NCBI RefSeq assembly: GCF_938041645.1
Contig: NZ_CALIST010000033.1
Coordinates: 23,122 to 87,121 of the forward strand
Direction: 5' to 3'
From: an uncultured Campylobacter sp.
GTDB lineage: Bacteria > Campylobacterota > Campylobacteria > Campylobacterales > Campylobacteraceae
Length of the DNA stretch: 64,000 bases
The notes below the pieces were generated by a model. That model saw only the letters and a program-made list of their open reading frames with translations. It was not told the DNA's origin and ran no database searches. Within the stretch, counting starts at the first letter, position 1. Each line of letters opens with the position of its first letter. The translations under genes were made by a program, and so were the position numbers. Below are positions 51,449 to 60,194 of this stretch, one piece after another.

Positions 51449-52126
51449 TTATCTCACTTTAAACGCGCCGTTTTCAAGGCCGTTTACGAGATTATTGACC
51501 GCTTCGATGATCGCTAGGCTTAGCACCTTGCCGTTTAGCGTCGAATCATAGCCCGCAGTGCCGCCGAAACCTAGCACTTCGCGATTTGATAGCTCGTATT
51601 CGCCCGCGCCCTGAGTCGAAAAGACCACCTCGGACGTTCTAACATCAACGATGTTTAAATTTACTTTAGAATACGCGGTTTGAGTCTTTCCTTTACCCAA
51701 AATTCCAAACAGCTGATGATCGCCGGTCGTCTTGCGACCAAACTCGGTCACATCGCCGGTGATAACGTATCTGGCGCCCTTTAAGTTTTGCGCGCTTTTG
51801 GAGATTGCACTTTCCTCTTTGATGGCGCGCATATTTGTGCGATCAAGCACCGAGAAGCGTCCTGTTTGTTGTAAGCTTGAGATCAAAATTGTCTGCGCTT
51901 GATTGCCCAGTCTGTCCTCGCCGTCGGAGAACACGCCGTTGTTGTAAGAGGACTGGTTGTTAAAGCGTCCTACCGACACGGCTATCCGCTCGCCCGAGTA
52001 GTTGGTGTTTAGGCTCGCTACCGTAGGGGTTTGCACTACGCGAGAGCTCTCTTTCGCGCATCCGCTAAATAGCGCCAGCACCGAAGCCGCAATAACGGCA
52101 ACCGATATGGTTTTTTTGAAATTCAT
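51449..52126 (-). CDS. CsgG/HfaB-family lipoprotein
   Basis: A 225-residue lipoprotein with lipobox LFSGC (Cys23) and a CsgG domain: RIAVSVGRFNNQSSY, ISSLQQTGRFSVLDRTNMRAIKEE, ARYVITGDVTEFGRKT, KVNLNIVDVRTSEVVFSTQGAGEY. CsgG forms an outer-membrane pore for curli subunits, but no curli genes are nearby, and this protein is shorter than E. coli CsgG (277). In Neisseria a CsgG-like protein also precedes DUF4810 and GNA1162 homologues. First gene of the operon, with AAGGAG before its ATG, and divergent from a two-component system. Confidence 0.88.
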   Translation of the reverse strand: MNFKKTISVAVIAASVLALFSGCAKESSRVVQTPTVASLNTNYSGERIAVSVGRFNNQSSYNNGVFSDGEDRLGNQAQTILISSLQQTGRFSVLDRTNMRAIKEESAISKSAQNLKGARYVITGDVTEFGRKTTGDHQLFGILGKGKTQTAYSKVNLNIVDVRTSEVVFSTQGAGEYELSNREVLGFGGTAGYDSTLNGKVLSLAIIEAVNNLVNGLENGAFKVR

Positions 52127-52145
52127 TCTTTACTCCTTGAAAAAA

Positions 52146-52188
52146 TTTACGTATAATATCTCATTGTTTCTTAAAATTTTATGTATAA
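52146..52188. promoter_or_regulatory. Direct repeat between csgG-like operon and two-component system
   Basis: TTTACGTATAA (52146-52156) and TTTATGTATAA (52178-52188) are 32 nt apart, three helical turns, in a 98-nt divergent region. The first overlaps TATAAT (52152-52157), a possible -10 box for the response regulator. Candidate response-regulator binding sites. Confidence 0.4.
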
Positions 52189-52224
52189 ATTTAAGCGCAT
52201 AAATTTATCAAAACGGGAGCGATT

Positions 52225-52905
52225 ATGCTTAATATTTTACTGGTCGAAGACGACGAGGCTTTGAGCTCGGCGATAAGGGAAAAACTACTTGACGAGGGCT
52301 TTAGCGTGAGCTGCGCCTTCGACGGCAAGCAGGCAGCAGAGGCGCTGGATGAGGCGCATTTCGATCTGATCATCTCAGACGTGATGATGCCTAAGATGGA
52401 CGGCTTTGAGCTTAGCAGGTACGTTAGGCGCGACGGCAAGAGCCAGCCGATACTGATCATAACGGCAAAAAGCGAGATCGAGGATATGCAGACGGGCTTT
52501 AAAAGCGGCGCGGACGATTATATGAGCAAACCGATAAATTTAAAAGAGCTCGTGCTGCGCGTGCATGCGCTACTAAGGCGCGCAAAGATCGCGAACGAAA
52601 AGCGGCTTCTCATCGGCGGAAGCGAGCTTGATTATGATACGCTAAGCGTCTGCGCGGCGGGCGAGCGGATAAGCCTGGCGCCGAAGGAATTTCGTCTTTT
52701 GTTTCTATTACTAAGCTACGTGGGCAGAATTTTTACGAGGTTTGAGATAATGAGCGAAATTTGGGGCTACGAAACGGACAGCGACGAGCGCGTCGTCGAT
52801 ACGCACATCAAAAAGCTACGGGCAAAATTTGAAAACTCCAAGGACTTTGAGATAATCACCGTGCGCGGGCTCGGCTACAAAGCCGTAAAAAAGGAACGAG
52901 CATGA
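52225..52905 (+). CDS. OmpR-family response regulator
   Basis: A 226-residue regulator: receiver domain with Asp52 (LIISDVMMPKMDGF), Lys in YMSKPINLKEL, and a winged-helix output domain (about 128-222: LAPKEFRLLFLLLSYVGRIF, VVDTHIKKLRAKFEN, TVRGLGYKA). It shares a 4-nt overlap with the kinase gene. The sequence style, particularly the WGYETDSDERVVDTHI region, resembles regulators common in Firmicutes, so transfer is possible. It is divergent from the lipoprotein operon, its most likely target. Confidence 0.93.
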   Translation: MLNILLVEDDEALSSAIREKLLDEGFSVSCAFDGKQAAEALDEAHFDLIISDVMMPKMDGFELSRYVRRDGKSQPILIITAKSEIEDMQTGFKSGADDYMSKPINLKELVLRVHALLRRAKIANEKRLLIGGSELDYDTLSVCAAGERISLAPKEFRLLFLLLSYVGRIFTRFEIMSEIWGYETDSDERVVDTHIKKLRAKFENSKDFEIITVRGLGYKAVKKERA

Positions 52906-53954
52906 AAAAATACCTCATCAGCCTCAAAAGCTTCATCGCGTTTTACTCCTCGCTCGCATTCGGCGTGATAAATTTCATCGTCTGCTTTGCAGTCTGCATG
53001 CTTTTTTACATAGGCATAGGCGGCAAGATCGGCGGGTTTTGGGACGGAGTGGCGCTGTGCGCGATCATCTGCCTAATCACGATGGCGCTAAATTTTACCC
53101 TACTTTACTTCGGACTTAAAATTTTATTCCGCCCAATCAAGCGGCTACTAGGCGCGATCACTGCGATCGCAAACGGCGATTTTGAGGCGCGCGCCGAGCG
53201 TAAGATACACAGATACCGCACTGATTACGTCTATATGCACGAACTGGACGAGCTTGTAGTAAACGTCAATAAAATGGCGCAGAAGCTGCAAAAGCACGAG
53301 CAGCTACAAAAGGAGTTCGTCTCAAACGTCTCGCACGAGATGAAAACGCCGATCTCCTCGATCGCCGCGTTAAGCGAGATGATAGAGGGCGGCGTGAGCG
53401 AGGAACGCGCGGTGCGATATGCAGCCTCCATCGGCGCGGAAGCAAACCGCCTAAGCAAGCTCTGCACCGATATGCTAAAGCTAACGAGACTTGATAGCGG
53501 TGCAGCGGTGTGCCTGGATGAGACGGTACGTATCGACGAGCAGCTGCGGCAATGCATCATCTCGCTGAGCCAAAGCTACGAAGGACACGAGTTTGAGCTA
53601 GATTTATCACCGCTTAGCGTGCGATCAAACGCGGGGCTGCTAAATCAAATTTGGCGAAATTTAATCGAAAACGCGCTTAAGTATTCGCGCCAGGGCGGTA
53701 AAATTTTCGTCCGTTGCCGCGCTTGCGACGGCTTTGCGCAGGTGAGCATCAAAGACGAAGGCATCGGTATCGCGCGCGAGAAGCTGGATAAAATTTTTGA
53801 CCGATTTTATCAGTGCGAGGAATCGCACAAAGAGCTAGGCAGCGGACTTGGGCTTAGCATCGTACGCAGAGCGCTCGATATTTTAGGCGGGCAGATCGAA
53901 TACGAAAGCGAACCGGGCGTCGGAACCGAGGCGCGCGTTAAAATTCCGCTTTAA
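52902..53954 (+). CDS. Sensor histidine kinase
   Basis: A 350-residue membrane kinase with two adjacent transmembrane segments (about 12-36 and 50-75) and almost no periplasmic domain, so it probably senses within or near the membrane. A HAMP linker (RPIKRLLGAITAIANGDFEA) leads to H-box SNVSHEMKTPISS (His145), N-box LNQIWRNLIENALKYSRQGG and G-boxes KDEGIGIAREKLDKIFDRFYQ and GSGLGLSIVRRAL. Such short-loop kinases often detect cell-envelope or antimicrobial stress. Partner of the preceding regulator. Confidence 0.93.
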   Translation: MKKYLISLKSFIAFYSSLAFGVINFIVCFAVCMLFYIGIGGKIGGFWDGVALCAIICLITMALNFTLLYFGLKILFRPIKRLLGAITAIANGDFEARAERKIHRYRTDYVYMHELDELVVNVNKMAQKLQKHEQLQKEFVSNVSHEMKTPISSIAALSEMIEGGVSEERAVRYAASIGAEANRLSKLCTDMLKLTRLDSGAAVCLDETVRIDEQLRQCIISLSQSYEGHEFELDLSPLSVRSNAGLLNQIWRNLIENALKYSRQGGKIFVRCRACDGFAQVSIKDEGIGIAREKLDKIFDRFYQCEESHKELGSGLGLSIVRRALDILGGQIEYESEPGVGTEARVKIPL

Positions 53955-54457
53955 ATTTCAGATCAAGACGGTGCGGATGATCTGCGTCTTGTAATTCGTA
54001 GCTCGCCATAAAATTTCGCCCACAGGCGAAGTCGCGCCGATGTAAGCTTTGACGACGTAAAAAAGCGCGGGCGTGTCGCGCGCCGCATTCACATAAAATT
54101 CTACTTTAAATTTTATGTCGATTTGCTGCGGCCGCCTCGCGCGCCGCGACGAGATCGGAATTCTGCTTTAAATTTAGCGCACACTGCAACTTTGACGCCC
54201 TTACGACTTTACCGCGCATTACGGCGGGCGGCAGGCTCGCTTAAATTTTCTGCGCCTTAACGCAGACGGCTGAATTTTGTCTGAAATCTGCCGCCGCTCG
54301 CTCGCACTTTACGACAGGCGGTAAAAATTTCGCCGTAAATTTTAAAAGACACATTAAGAACACAATCATCTTATATAATCCCGCTCATAGATCAATCGGG
54401 CACGCCTCTAGCGGTCCGAGTCCGGCAAATAATAAAATTAAAAACAAAGGAGAAGCG
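53955..54457. other. Intergenic region with promoter for a small ORF
   Basis: A weak hairpin (CAAGACG/CGTCTTG, 53964-53991) follows the kinase. The middle is GC-rich with AAATTT words. A TATAAT box at 54374-54379 precedes the 27-codon gene, leaving a leader of about 70 nt with GC-rich self-complementary words. Confidence 0.45.
54374..54379 (+). promoter_or_regulatory. -10 box upstream of the 27-codon gene
   Basis: TATAAT in TCTTATATAATCCCGC, 78 nt before the ATG. Confidence 0.5.
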
Positions 54458-54541
54458 ATGAGTAAGGCCGTACTTCACTCGGTGCTAGCGATAGAAGCCA
54501 TTTTATGGGGGCTTTTATCGGCTGTGATTATAGGTGCGTAA
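54458..54541 (+). CDS. 27-residue hydrophobic peptide
   Basis: A small gene with a strong AAAGGAG ribosome-binding site 5 nt before the ATG. The product starts MSKAVLHSVLAIEAILWGLL and continues as a hydrophobic end to AVIIGA: one predicted membrane helix with a basic N-terminus. Size and shape fit small membrane-complex subunits or type I toxins. No antisense RNA can be seen with confidence. It is upstream of a membrane protein gene in the same direction. Confidence 0.55.
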   Translation: MSKAVLHSVLAIEAILWGLLSAVIIGA

Positions 54542-55088
54542 ATTTTACGCTTTGAGCCAGGCGATCTGCCGAAATAATTTATAAAATTTACGAAATTTGC
54601 GCCCCTCTTCGCATCCGCTGCAAAAAGGGGCGCACCCTCGCTAACTATCTAAACTAAAATTTTAATCCGCTCGCCGTGTGCGCAAACCTCACTACGCGCA
54701 AGCCCATACCGCAAGCAAGACGGCCGCGCGCAAACCTCGCTGTGCGCAACCTCGCCGCGGATAAGCCGGCTGCGCAACTAAAAATCGAATAAAATTTTAA
54801 ATGCTACGAGCGGACGGACGAGCTAGTTGATGCCCTATTTTATCCGCGCCTTTTGCAATATGCGCTCGCCCGCAAAACGGCTTGCGATAGGAAATGATTT
54901 GAACGGTGCGCATTTCAAAATACGCGACCTGTTCCAAGCACGCAAATTTACGCCTTTGCCGCTAAGCGATTTTTAAAAGCTCTCAAGCTAAAATTTATCC
55001 CGATTTAAGATCAAATTTAAACTCAACCCAGACGGGCGAAAATTTCACGAAAGACGCCGCAAGCGGCGAAATCTCAAAGGAGCCTAAC
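54542..55088. other. Intergenic region with a 22-nt direct repeat
   Basis: Contains two copies of a 22-nt word beginning GCGCAAACCTC at 54680-54701 and 54728-54749 (19 of 22 identical), with a partial third copy after. Otherwise AAATTT words and mixed sequence; no gene. Confidence 0.45.
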
Positions 55089-55775
55089 GTGAAAAGATTG
55101 ATAGATTTCCTGAGACGCATTTATGCGGATCTGCTTGCAGGCAGGGCGCTACTACATCCGATCCTGCTTACGGCTGCATTTTTAGCGGCGAAATTCGGCG
55201 CGCTATATGTCATAGATCAAAAAATTTTAGGAAGCGGCTATGATTTGGGGATATTTGGAGAATTCGCTTATTACATATTTTTCGATTTTGTCGCAGGTGC
55301 CTATTTTATAGCTCTTTGCGCGCATATAATCTATGCTTCGCCCGAAGTCAAATCGCTTAAAATTTTACGCAAAATTCTGCTCGCGGTGATCTTAGCATCC
55401 TGCGCGCTGGGTTATTTTGCTTCAGACATAAACTACCAAAAAATAGGCGTCCTTGAAGCCTTTTTGATCGCCTCGTTAATTTGTATTTGCATCTATTCGG
55501 TCGCAACCGAAATATCAAACGAGCACTCAAATGCGGTATTTTGGGATTTTGTTTATGTTCTTAACTACATAGGTGCCTTATTTGTAATATTTCATGCGCA
55601 AGCCGCCGACGTCGTAGCCGTCATTTTAATAATCCTTTGTCCGCTCGCGTGGGCGTTTTATTTCAAATACGAATTTCAAAAATCGCTCGCGAAAGACGCC
55701 GCAAGCAATGATGAAATTTTAAATAGTGCAAGCAGCGATGAAATTTCAAAAAGCAAAGCGCGCGCGGAGAGTTAA
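55089..55775 (+). CDS. Polytopic membrane protein, paralogue 1
   Basis: A 228-residue inner-membrane protein with about six hydrophobic segments. It starts at a GTG behind AAAGGAG. It is clearly related to the gene at 57192: both share an AGR-x-LLHPILLTAAFLAA block near residue 20, GYD-x-G-x-x-G, and a C-terminal ILCPLAW-x-FYFKY-x-F motif. The last ~25 residues are a low-complexity Ser/Asn/Lys tail. I do not recognise the family. Confidence 0.7.
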   Translation: MKRLIDFLRRIYADLLAGRALLHPILLTAAFLAAKFGALYVIDQKILGSGYDLGIFGEFAYYIFFDFVAGAYFIALCAHIIYASPEVKSLKILRKILLAVILASCALGYFASDINYQKIGVLEAFLIASLICICIYSVATEISNEHSNAVFWDFVYVLNYIGALFVIFHAQAADVVAVILIILCPLAWAFYFKYEFQKSLAKDAASNDEILNSASSDEISKSKARAES

Positions 55776-55855
55776 ATTTTAAAAATTCCACCGCAAAGGG
55801 CTAAATTTACAAAATTTCGCCAGAGTTAAATTTTAAAATTTACCGCGCGGCGCTT

Positions 55856-56665
55856 TTATCCTTTTATATCCTCGATCACCTCTTCTACGAAACGGGCTGT
55901 ATCAACTAGCTTAAAGCCCCATACTTTGGGATCTGCGGTGATTTTATTATAAAAATCTTCCAATTCTTTCGCGGGAGATAATTCGCCCAATTTAAACGGG
56001 GTAAATTTTACTTTACCGATCTTTTTTAGATGTGGCAGCAGCTCCTTTAAATCCTTATGATTAAACCAGCAGTCCGTTCTAAGGAAGCCGCCGTTTTTCG
56101 AGCCTGCGATCTTGCTTTTTAAAAAATCGTCCATGCCGGGCGGCTCTTTTTGCAGCAGTCTGGTGCAGGCTAGGTGGTACTCGAGCTTCCTGGGCGTTTG
56201 ATCTACCGCCGAGACAAAGCAAACGCCGTATCCCTGCTGCATCCGGATAGACAAAACGTCGCCCTCCTCGAAATATGGCGTTTTTTGCTTCGAAATTTTG
56301 GGCCGTTTAAGCGGTCTAGGGTTTTCGCTTTTTAGCTGAAGTGCCAATTTGTCAAGCGCTTTTTGGCGGCTCTTTTGAGATTTTTCAAAGACCTTATTCC
56401 ACATCTGGCTTGCGCCGCCTTTTATGATAGCAAGGGCTTTTTCGCGGATCTCGTCGTTTAAAAAACCGATCTTCCAAAGCGAATACGCCAGAGCCGTCCA
56501 ATAAATCTCGCTATAAAGCTCATCGGTGCAGAAATTCTCCGCCTGCGCTAAAACATCTTGCAGGATGGTTTCAACATTTTCGCCGTCCTTATATCGCTCG
56601 GTGATAGTCAAATAGATATCGTATCCGTCGTCGCTGTCGATAATTTTCACCCCGTCTATCGCCAT
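55856..56665 (-). CDS. Imm26-like protein of unknown function
   Basis: A 269-residue cytoplasmic protein. The N-terminal half is helical (DSDDGYDIYLTITERYKDGE, ETILQDVLAQAENF). The C-terminal half has the strand pattern YFEEGDVLSIRMQQGYGVCFVSAV, which resembles Imm26-type immunity domains (GDVFSIPL..GxYGxGxV). The AAGGAG ribosome-binding site is good. It sits between two paralogous membrane proteins on the opposite strand. No cognate toxin is in the window. The family match is by eye and moderate. Confidence 0.6.
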   Translation of the reverse strand: MAIDGVKIIDSDDGYDIYLTITERYKDGENVETILQDVLAQAENFCTDELYSEIYWTALAYSLWKIGFLNDEIREKALAIIKGGASQMWNKVFEKSQKSRQKALDKLALQLKSENPRPLKRPKISKQKTPYFEEGDVLSIRMQQGYGVCFVSAVDQTPRKLEYHLACTRLLQKEPPGMDDFLKSKIAGSKNGGFLRTDCWFNHKDLKELLPHLKKIGKVKFTPFKLGELSPAKELEDFYNKITADPKVWGFKLVDTARFVEEVIEDIKG

Positions 56666-57191
56666 TTTTTCTCCTTTATCTTGGACTTTTATCTGCCGAT
56701 TTCGCCGAGCCGAATTTTATCAAAATTTAAGCGCTTAAAAGACAAATCGCCATTGAAATTCCAGTTTAACAGTAGCGAGCTTTGCTTATAAATACAGCGC
56801 CGTCCAGTTTATAAAATTTAACTAGCTCAAAATTTGGATGAATTTTTAAAATTTCACTCGCAAGAGCGGCTATCTACCAAATTCAGGCTTTCAGACATTC
56901 TTAAAATTTAAGCTTTTCTCTTGGGGGCGGAAGGGGGCTCTACTTACGAAGCGTCGCCTTCCTTTGCTTCGGCACTGCCTCGCAACTGCAAGCAGACCAG
57001 TCAAATCCTCACAATCCTCTCATCGCGCGCTGTATATTTTCAAAGTAAAATTTACGCTTGTAGCAGCGCTGCGCCAAGCTAGCACACCTTTAAGTTTGAC
57101 GAATTTATTTAAACAAACGCAGTAAAATCCGAGCGTAAAATTTAACGGAGTAAATTTTACTTTGCATCAAAGCGCAAATCTAGGAGCCAAA
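56666..57191. other. Intergenic region with dispersed repeat copy B
   Basis: Holds AAATTT words, repeat copy B (56928-56998) and no credible gene. The right end carries the TAGGAG ribosome-binding site of the next gene. Confidence 0.45.
56928..56998. repeat. Dispersed intergenic repeat, copy B
   Basis: Shares GCGGAAGGGG, CTACTTACGAAGCG, TTTGCTTCGGC and GCAACTGCAAGCAG with copy A at 31624-31700, with a small insertion before GCAACTGCAAG. Confidence 0.6.
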
Positions 57192-57821
57192 ATGCCAAAA
57201 ATCGTAATTTTTTTCAAATGCGTCTGCACAGATATTTTCGCGGGCAGGGTCTTGCTACATCCGATTTTACTTACGGCTGCGTTTTTAGCGGCTAGATCCG
57301 GCGCGTTTTGGCTGATAAATAACGCAATATTTGGCCTCGGTTACGACTGGGGTTTTCTGGGCGACGGCTTCTTTTTAATGTTTTACCACTTTATCATAAA
57401 TGCGTATTTTTTAGTATTTTGCTCCTATATGCTATTTAGGGCTTCTTTTGCGCGCTGGCTCAAATTTATCTGGCTGGTGCTCGCTATTTTTATACTTATA
57501 GGCTGTATTTACGGCTATTTTGACGCTCATATAGACCGCCAAAAAGAAGGGGTATTCGTCGGCTTTTTTATCGCATCTTTAGTTACGATTTGCGCTTATG
57601 TTCTAGTAATAACGATTGAGTTAAAAAGTTTCCTACCGATCGCATACACGGTCGTTTATCTGATTAGTTTTTCCGCCTCGATATGGATAGTTTTTAATAC
57701 GCAAGGAAATTACACTACAATGGTTTTAAATATCCTTTGCCCGCTTGCGTGGACGTTTTATTTTAAATACAAATTTAAAGGAACACTTGCTAAAAACGCC
57801 GAAAACGAGAGTAAAATTTAA
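57192..57821 (+). CDS. Polytopic membrane protein, paralogue 2
   Basis: A 209-residue inner-membrane protein starting at the ATG at 57192 (MPKIVIFFKCVCTDIFAGRV) behind TAGGAG; an upstream TTG is less likely. It has about six hydrophobic segments and shares the N-terminal LLHPILLTAAFLAA and C-terminal ILCPLAW blocks with the gene at 55089. It ends without the low-complexity tail of paralogue 1. Unknown function; the pair arose by local duplication. Confidence 0.7.
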   Translation: MPKIVIFFKCVCTDIFAGRVLLHPILLTAAFLAARSGAFWLINNAIFGLGYDWGFLGDGFFLMFYHFIINAYFLVFCSYMLFRASFARWLKFIWLVLAIFILIGCIYGYFDAHIDRQKEGVFVGFFIASLVTICAYVLVITIELKSFLPIAYTVVYLISFSASIWIVFNTQGNYTTMVLNILCPLAWTFYFKYKFKGTLAKNAENESKI

Positions 57822-58039
57822 AGTACGAAGTCGGGCAAATTTGGAGATTTAGCAAGTTAAATTTTCACTTCGTCTGCAAATCCGTCAAATTAAGGATAAA
57901 ATTTTGCTACCCAAATTTTAGCCGTGATCAAAAATACGCAAGCAAAAAGCTATTTTGCGTTAAAGTCCTCAAATTTAGTCGGTAAATTTCGCTCCAAAGA
58001 GCGGTTTTAAACGCCGATGTTTGACTAAATTTAGAAATC

Positions 58040-58828
58040 TTAAAAACTAGCCAAAAGATCCGAAACCCAAAATCCAAGCCGCGTCAAAAGTCCTAAGTCT
58101 AAAAATTTATCTATCGTTATACAAAGTATCGTGACGATAAGTGCGATCATCCAGCGCTTTTGAGCTTTTTTGCCGATCTTGTGCGAGGTTTTGACGCCCG
58201 CGTAAACGCCCGCTAGCGAGCCGACGCCGAGCAACGCGCCGATCTTGTAGTACACGAGTCCGTGCGCGGAAAGGCTCAGAAAGCCCGCGCTTGAGGAAAA
58301 TATCACGAAAAATAGCCCCGTGCTGACGGCCTTTTTGATGTCGTAGTTTAAAAAGCTGATCAAAATAGGCATCACGAATACCGCGCCGCCAATACCCACG
58401 CTGATCGCCACGGCGCCGACGAACAGCCCCACGATAAAGAGCAAAATTTTTGATTCGTTGACCTCGCCAGTGGGCTCGGTCGGGGTTTTAAAGAGTTTGA
58501 TTAAATTTATGATCTGCACTAAAATAAGCGTGCCCAGTAGAAATTTTGAGGAGAAATAGCTTACGATAAAGCCGCTACTAAGCGCGCCGCAAAAGCCCCC
58601 GAGCCCCAGCACCAGCGCCGGCGCGACGTCGAGCATTTTGCTTTTAAAATTTACGAATGAGCCGAAAATCGAGCTGAAGATCATCTGCATGATGCTGATG
58701 CCGATGGCGTACTTGACGTCGTAGCCGAAGAGCATCATCACGGGCACCACGACCGTGCCGCCGCCGATGCCGAAAAATCCGCTGATAAAGCCTACGCAGG
58801 CGCCGATTAAAATGTATTCAAAAAACAT
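58040..58828 (-). CDS. TSUP-family (TauE/SafE-type) transporter
   Basis: A 262-residue inner-membrane protein of the sulfite exporter TauE/SafE family with about eight hydrophobic segments and the family's internal repeat. Each half opens with a glycine-rich motif: GFISGFFGIGGGTVVVPVMM near the N-terminus and GAVAISVGIGGAVFVMPILI in the middle. Substrates of relatives are sulfite, sulfoacetate, taurine or other organosulfur ions. No sulfur genes are adjacent, so the substrate is open. AAGGAA precedes the ATG. Confidence 0.9.
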   Translation of the reverse strand: MFFEYILIGACVGFISGFFGIGGGTVVVPVMMLFGYDVKYAIGISIMQMIFSSIFGSFVNFKSKMLDVAPALVLGLGGFCGALSSGFIVSYFSSKFLLGTLILVQIINLIKLFKTPTEPTGEVNESKILLFIVGLFVGAVAISVGIGGAVFVMPILISFLNYDIKKAVSTGLFFVIFSSSAGFLSLSAHGLVYYKIGALLGVGSLAGVYAGVKTSHKIGKKAQKRWMIALIVTILCITIDKFLDLGLLTRLGFWVSDLLASF

Positions 58829-58946
58829 CCGTATTCCTTATTTCAGCCCCTTTGGTCTCTCTAAATTCCGCTTTTTGCGGCTCGTAATTAAAATTTACCG
58901 TTTTGCGAGTCTTTAAATTTAAGCGCAAATTTAGCAAATTTAAAGC

Positions 58947-59624
58947 TTATAGTCGTTTTGCTTCGCGCATCCATTCGCAGTAATACTCGCGCGAAATTTT
59001 TACGTTTTCATATCGCAAGGCGTCCGCGCGAAAGCATTTCAGGCTCAGTTCATTACCCTCAAAGCCCGCAAAATCAGCCTGCTCGTAGATGTCGTAACCG
59101 CCCTGCATGCAGTCTAAAACGTCTGCATATCTCTGCTCTTCGCTCATCGGCTCGGCAAAGCTTACCAAATGCACTCCGTTTGGAGCCGCCCAGTAGCAGT
59201 CGTCCACCGCCAGCGCGTTCCAACCCCGCAGATAGTGCACGCCGCCCCAAATGAAGCTCTCCTTGCCGAGCATCCAGACGTCCGGCACGAAGCGCATGAT
59301 CCGCCCACGATCCAGTTCAAGCACGCTGTAGCCGTATAGATCCTGGCGAAAGACGAGGTAAAATTTGCCGTTTGCGTGGCGGATCAGGCTGAAAAATTCC
59401 GCCCGATCATCTATACAGCGCCAGCTTATTATCTGCGGTGCGCCAAACAGCGTATATTTGCCGCCGCTAAAATTTACCGCGCCGAGCCTATATGCGTCCT
59501 TTACGATCTCATATCCGCCACCTAAATTTATCGTTTGGCGCTGAGTAAAATTTTTCCTCTTAAAAAGAGCTTCCGCCTGCTTGATGTGCACTTGGTACTG
59601 TGCGGAATTTACGGCGTTTGGCAT
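58947..59624 (-). CDS. Soluble protein of unknown function (DKNYY-like)
   Basis: A 225-residue protein rich in aromatic residues with repeated short strands around Tyr/Trp and Asp (for example FGAPQIISWRCIDDRAEFF and VHYLRGWNALAVDDCYWAAP). This resembles DKNYY-type repeat proteins that sometimes sit in polymorphic toxin or immunity loci. There is no signal peptide. AAGGAG precedes the ATG. I cannot assign a family with confidence. Confidence 0.6.
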   Translation of the reverse strand: MPNAVNSAQYQVHIKQAEALFKRKNFTQRQTINLGGGYEIVKDAYRLGAVNFSGGKYTLFGAPQIISWRCIDDRAEFFSLIRHANGKFYLVFRQDLYGYSVLELDRGRIMRFVPDVWMLGKESFIWGGVHYLRGWNALAVDDCYWAAPNGVHLVSFAEPMSEEQRYADVLDCMQGGYDIYEQADFAGFEGNELSLKCFRADALRYENVKISREYYCEWMREAKRL

Positions 59625-60194
59625 CGTGCGCTCCTTAAAATTTCATGCAGGCGGGTTAAATTTTACGCTGCTCAAACGGCTCGCGCTTCTTGAATTTCAT
59701 GCGAACCGAATAAATTTAGCCTCGCTAGTCGGCAAAATTTGACCGCTAGGCGGCAAAGCCCAATCATTTGGCGGCAACCGATAACCGCTAAGCGCAATTC
59801 GCGTGAGCGCTATGTATCAGCGCCGAAATTTTAAATCTTGCTTTGCGAATTTTTTAAAATTTACCCGCAGTTTCGGCGCTCTGCGAATACTTGCAATACA
59901 GCGCCGTCTTTAAATGCTCGCGCACAAGGGCGTGAAATTTTACGAGCGTTTGAAATTCCGAGGCATTTAAATTTCACGATATTTAAAATTCCGAGGCGTT
60001 TTAAAATTCCACGGAGATCTGAAATTCCGCGAGTATTTGAAATTTCGCAACCTTTAAATTCCACTAGCGCCTTAAATTTGTCCAAGTGCGGACAGCCAAA
60101 CCGCTCGGACGGGCAGACCGCTCAAATTTACTCTCGTCTGCAGCGCCGCTATCGTATAAATTTAAAATTCTACTCGCCCGAGGCGCTGCGAATA
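59625..60194. other. Intergenic region with degenerate tandem repeat
   Basis: 570 nt with no credible gene. A 143-codon plus-strand frame through the repeat gives only Arg/Ile/Pro-rich low-complexity sequence. The array at 59933-60080 is listed separately. Confidence 0.45.
59933..60080. repeat. Degenerate GAAATTCCGAGG-type tandem array
   Basis: About eight imperfect units of 16-20 nt, each with an (A)AATTCC or AAATTTC core followed by a short GC-rich linker and TTTAA. Example units are GAAATTCCGAGGCATTTAA and AATTCCGAGGCGTTTTAA. Confidence 0.6.

Noticed and set aside
54395..54430. Segment resembling a tRNA T-arm (GCGGTCCGAGTCCGGC)
   Set aside because: No acceptor, D or anticodon arm can be folded around it.
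59933..60080. Possible CRISPR array
   Set aside because: Units are short and degenerate, spacers are not unique sequences of fixed length, and there are no cas genes.
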